Part shown: in pieces, positions 63,831 through 64,000 of the stretch
Layout of the letters: each line of letters begins with the position of its first letter
Numbering within the stretch: the stretch's first letter is position 1
Assembly: GCA_964549735.1 (NCBI GenBank)
Contig: CAZJWO010000003.1
Span: 1-64,000 of the forward strand
DNA from: Glo-17 sp964549735
Lineage (GTDB): Bacteria; Krumholzibacteriota; Krumholzibacteriia; LZORAL124-64-63
Reading direction: 5' to 3'
Length of the DNA stretch: 64,000 nt
Translations under genes and position numbers: made by a program
Notes under the pieces: model-generated
The model's database searches: none
Seen by the model: the letters and a program-made list of their open reading frames with translations, nothing else
What the model was told of the DNA's origin: nothing

Positions 63831-64000
63831 TCAAATAAACCTGTACCAGGTTGAATGGTCCGGATCACTTGGCTTTGTCAGTACAGTCTGCGTTGGTGTT
63901 GCATTGATCCCGTCTTCTAGAGATTCGAGGATCGCTTTGCCTTGTGGTGAATCGCCGTCATAAGCATAGTACCGGATCCCGTCTACAGACCGTTCAAGAC
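63831..64000 (-). CDS. Convergent gene, C-terminal fragment, running off window
   Basis: A minus-strand frame with 55 visible residues, continuing past the window edge, ends at TGA (63831-63833), 12 bases from the methyltransferase stop. The translation (ERSVDGIRYYAYDGDSPQGK...SDPDHSTWYRFI) has normal composition for protein and no internal stops. Family cannot be named. Convergent to two methyltransferases, it could be a restriction-type or accessory gene of the locus. Confidence 0.5.
   Translation of the reverse strand, partial: LERSVDGIRYYAYDGDSPQGKAILESLEDGINATPTQTVLTKPSDPDHSTWYRFI

Overview
This is a high-GC (mostly well above 60%) bacterial window with no taxonomic marker strong enough for a firm assignment. 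The left-end host genes and the serine-integrase/DUF2924 module fit an uncultured, metal-exposed environmental bacterium. The phylum call is open.

Layout. (1) 1-5.3 kb is host chromosome: the end of an RNA methyltransferase gene, a DsrE-like protein, a TFIIB-type zinc-ribbon protein, a PHP-fold protein that lacks several metal-ligand motifs, a tRNA-Asn gene with a clear promoter, and a lone AAA_14/DUF4143 ATPase that lies between the tRNA and a 45-bp degenerate copy of the tRNA 3' half. (2) 5.3-10.6 kb, minus strand, is a copper/silver cassette: DUF3347-like protein, Met/His-rich protein, beta-barrel candidate, P1B ATPase, cytochrome c, DUF302. (3) 10.9-13.6 kb is an integration module: small protein, DUF2924 protein, large serine recombinase, HTH protein. 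(4) 13.7-15.9 kb holds two overlapping genes that I cannot assign to any family. (5) 16.0-23.9 kb is the phage early/replication operon on the plus strand: sigma-like factor, exonuclease-like PD-(D/E)XK protein, AAA NTPase, DUF669, RusA, SF2 helicase, primase-polymerase. It has two strongly structured intergenic RNAs and ends in a cluster of GGTGAAA repeats.

(6) 24.2-25.6 kb, minus strand, is a mercury-type operon (merR, thioredoxin-like, merTP fusion) with a well-formed MerR-family promoter. (7) 25.7-55.9 kb, minus strand, is the phage late region. In transcription order it runs protease-capsid fusion, head-tail proteins, tail tube, tail chaperone with a programmed -1 frameshift, tape measure, distal tail proteins, then an 8.5-kb metal-efflux island (two copper-site-like small proteins, CzcCBA-type RND pump, P-II-like protein, two CDF transporters), and then phage genes again (HTH, gpZ-like, ParB-methyltransferase, both terminase subunits, small proteins). 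(8) 55.98-60.28 kb, plus strand, carries a gpW-position protein, the portal, two secreted proteins and the lysis genes. The two late blocks diverge around a perfect 35-bp palindrome.

(9) 60.5-64 kb is visibly lower in GC. It encodes a ribbon-helix-helix protein with its own operator repeats, two DNA methyltransferases and the end of a convergent gene, which resembles a restriction-modification or defence locus.

Overall the window reads as a siphovirus-like prophage integrated by a serine recombinase, carrying or flanked by three metal-resistance cassettes. The strongest unusual signals are the structured leader RNA that masks a ribosome binding site (16.4-16.5 kb), the frameshift site with its stem-loop (51.2 kb), the divergent palindrome (55.9 kb), the metal island inside the late operon, and the unassigned two-gene cassette beside the recombinase.
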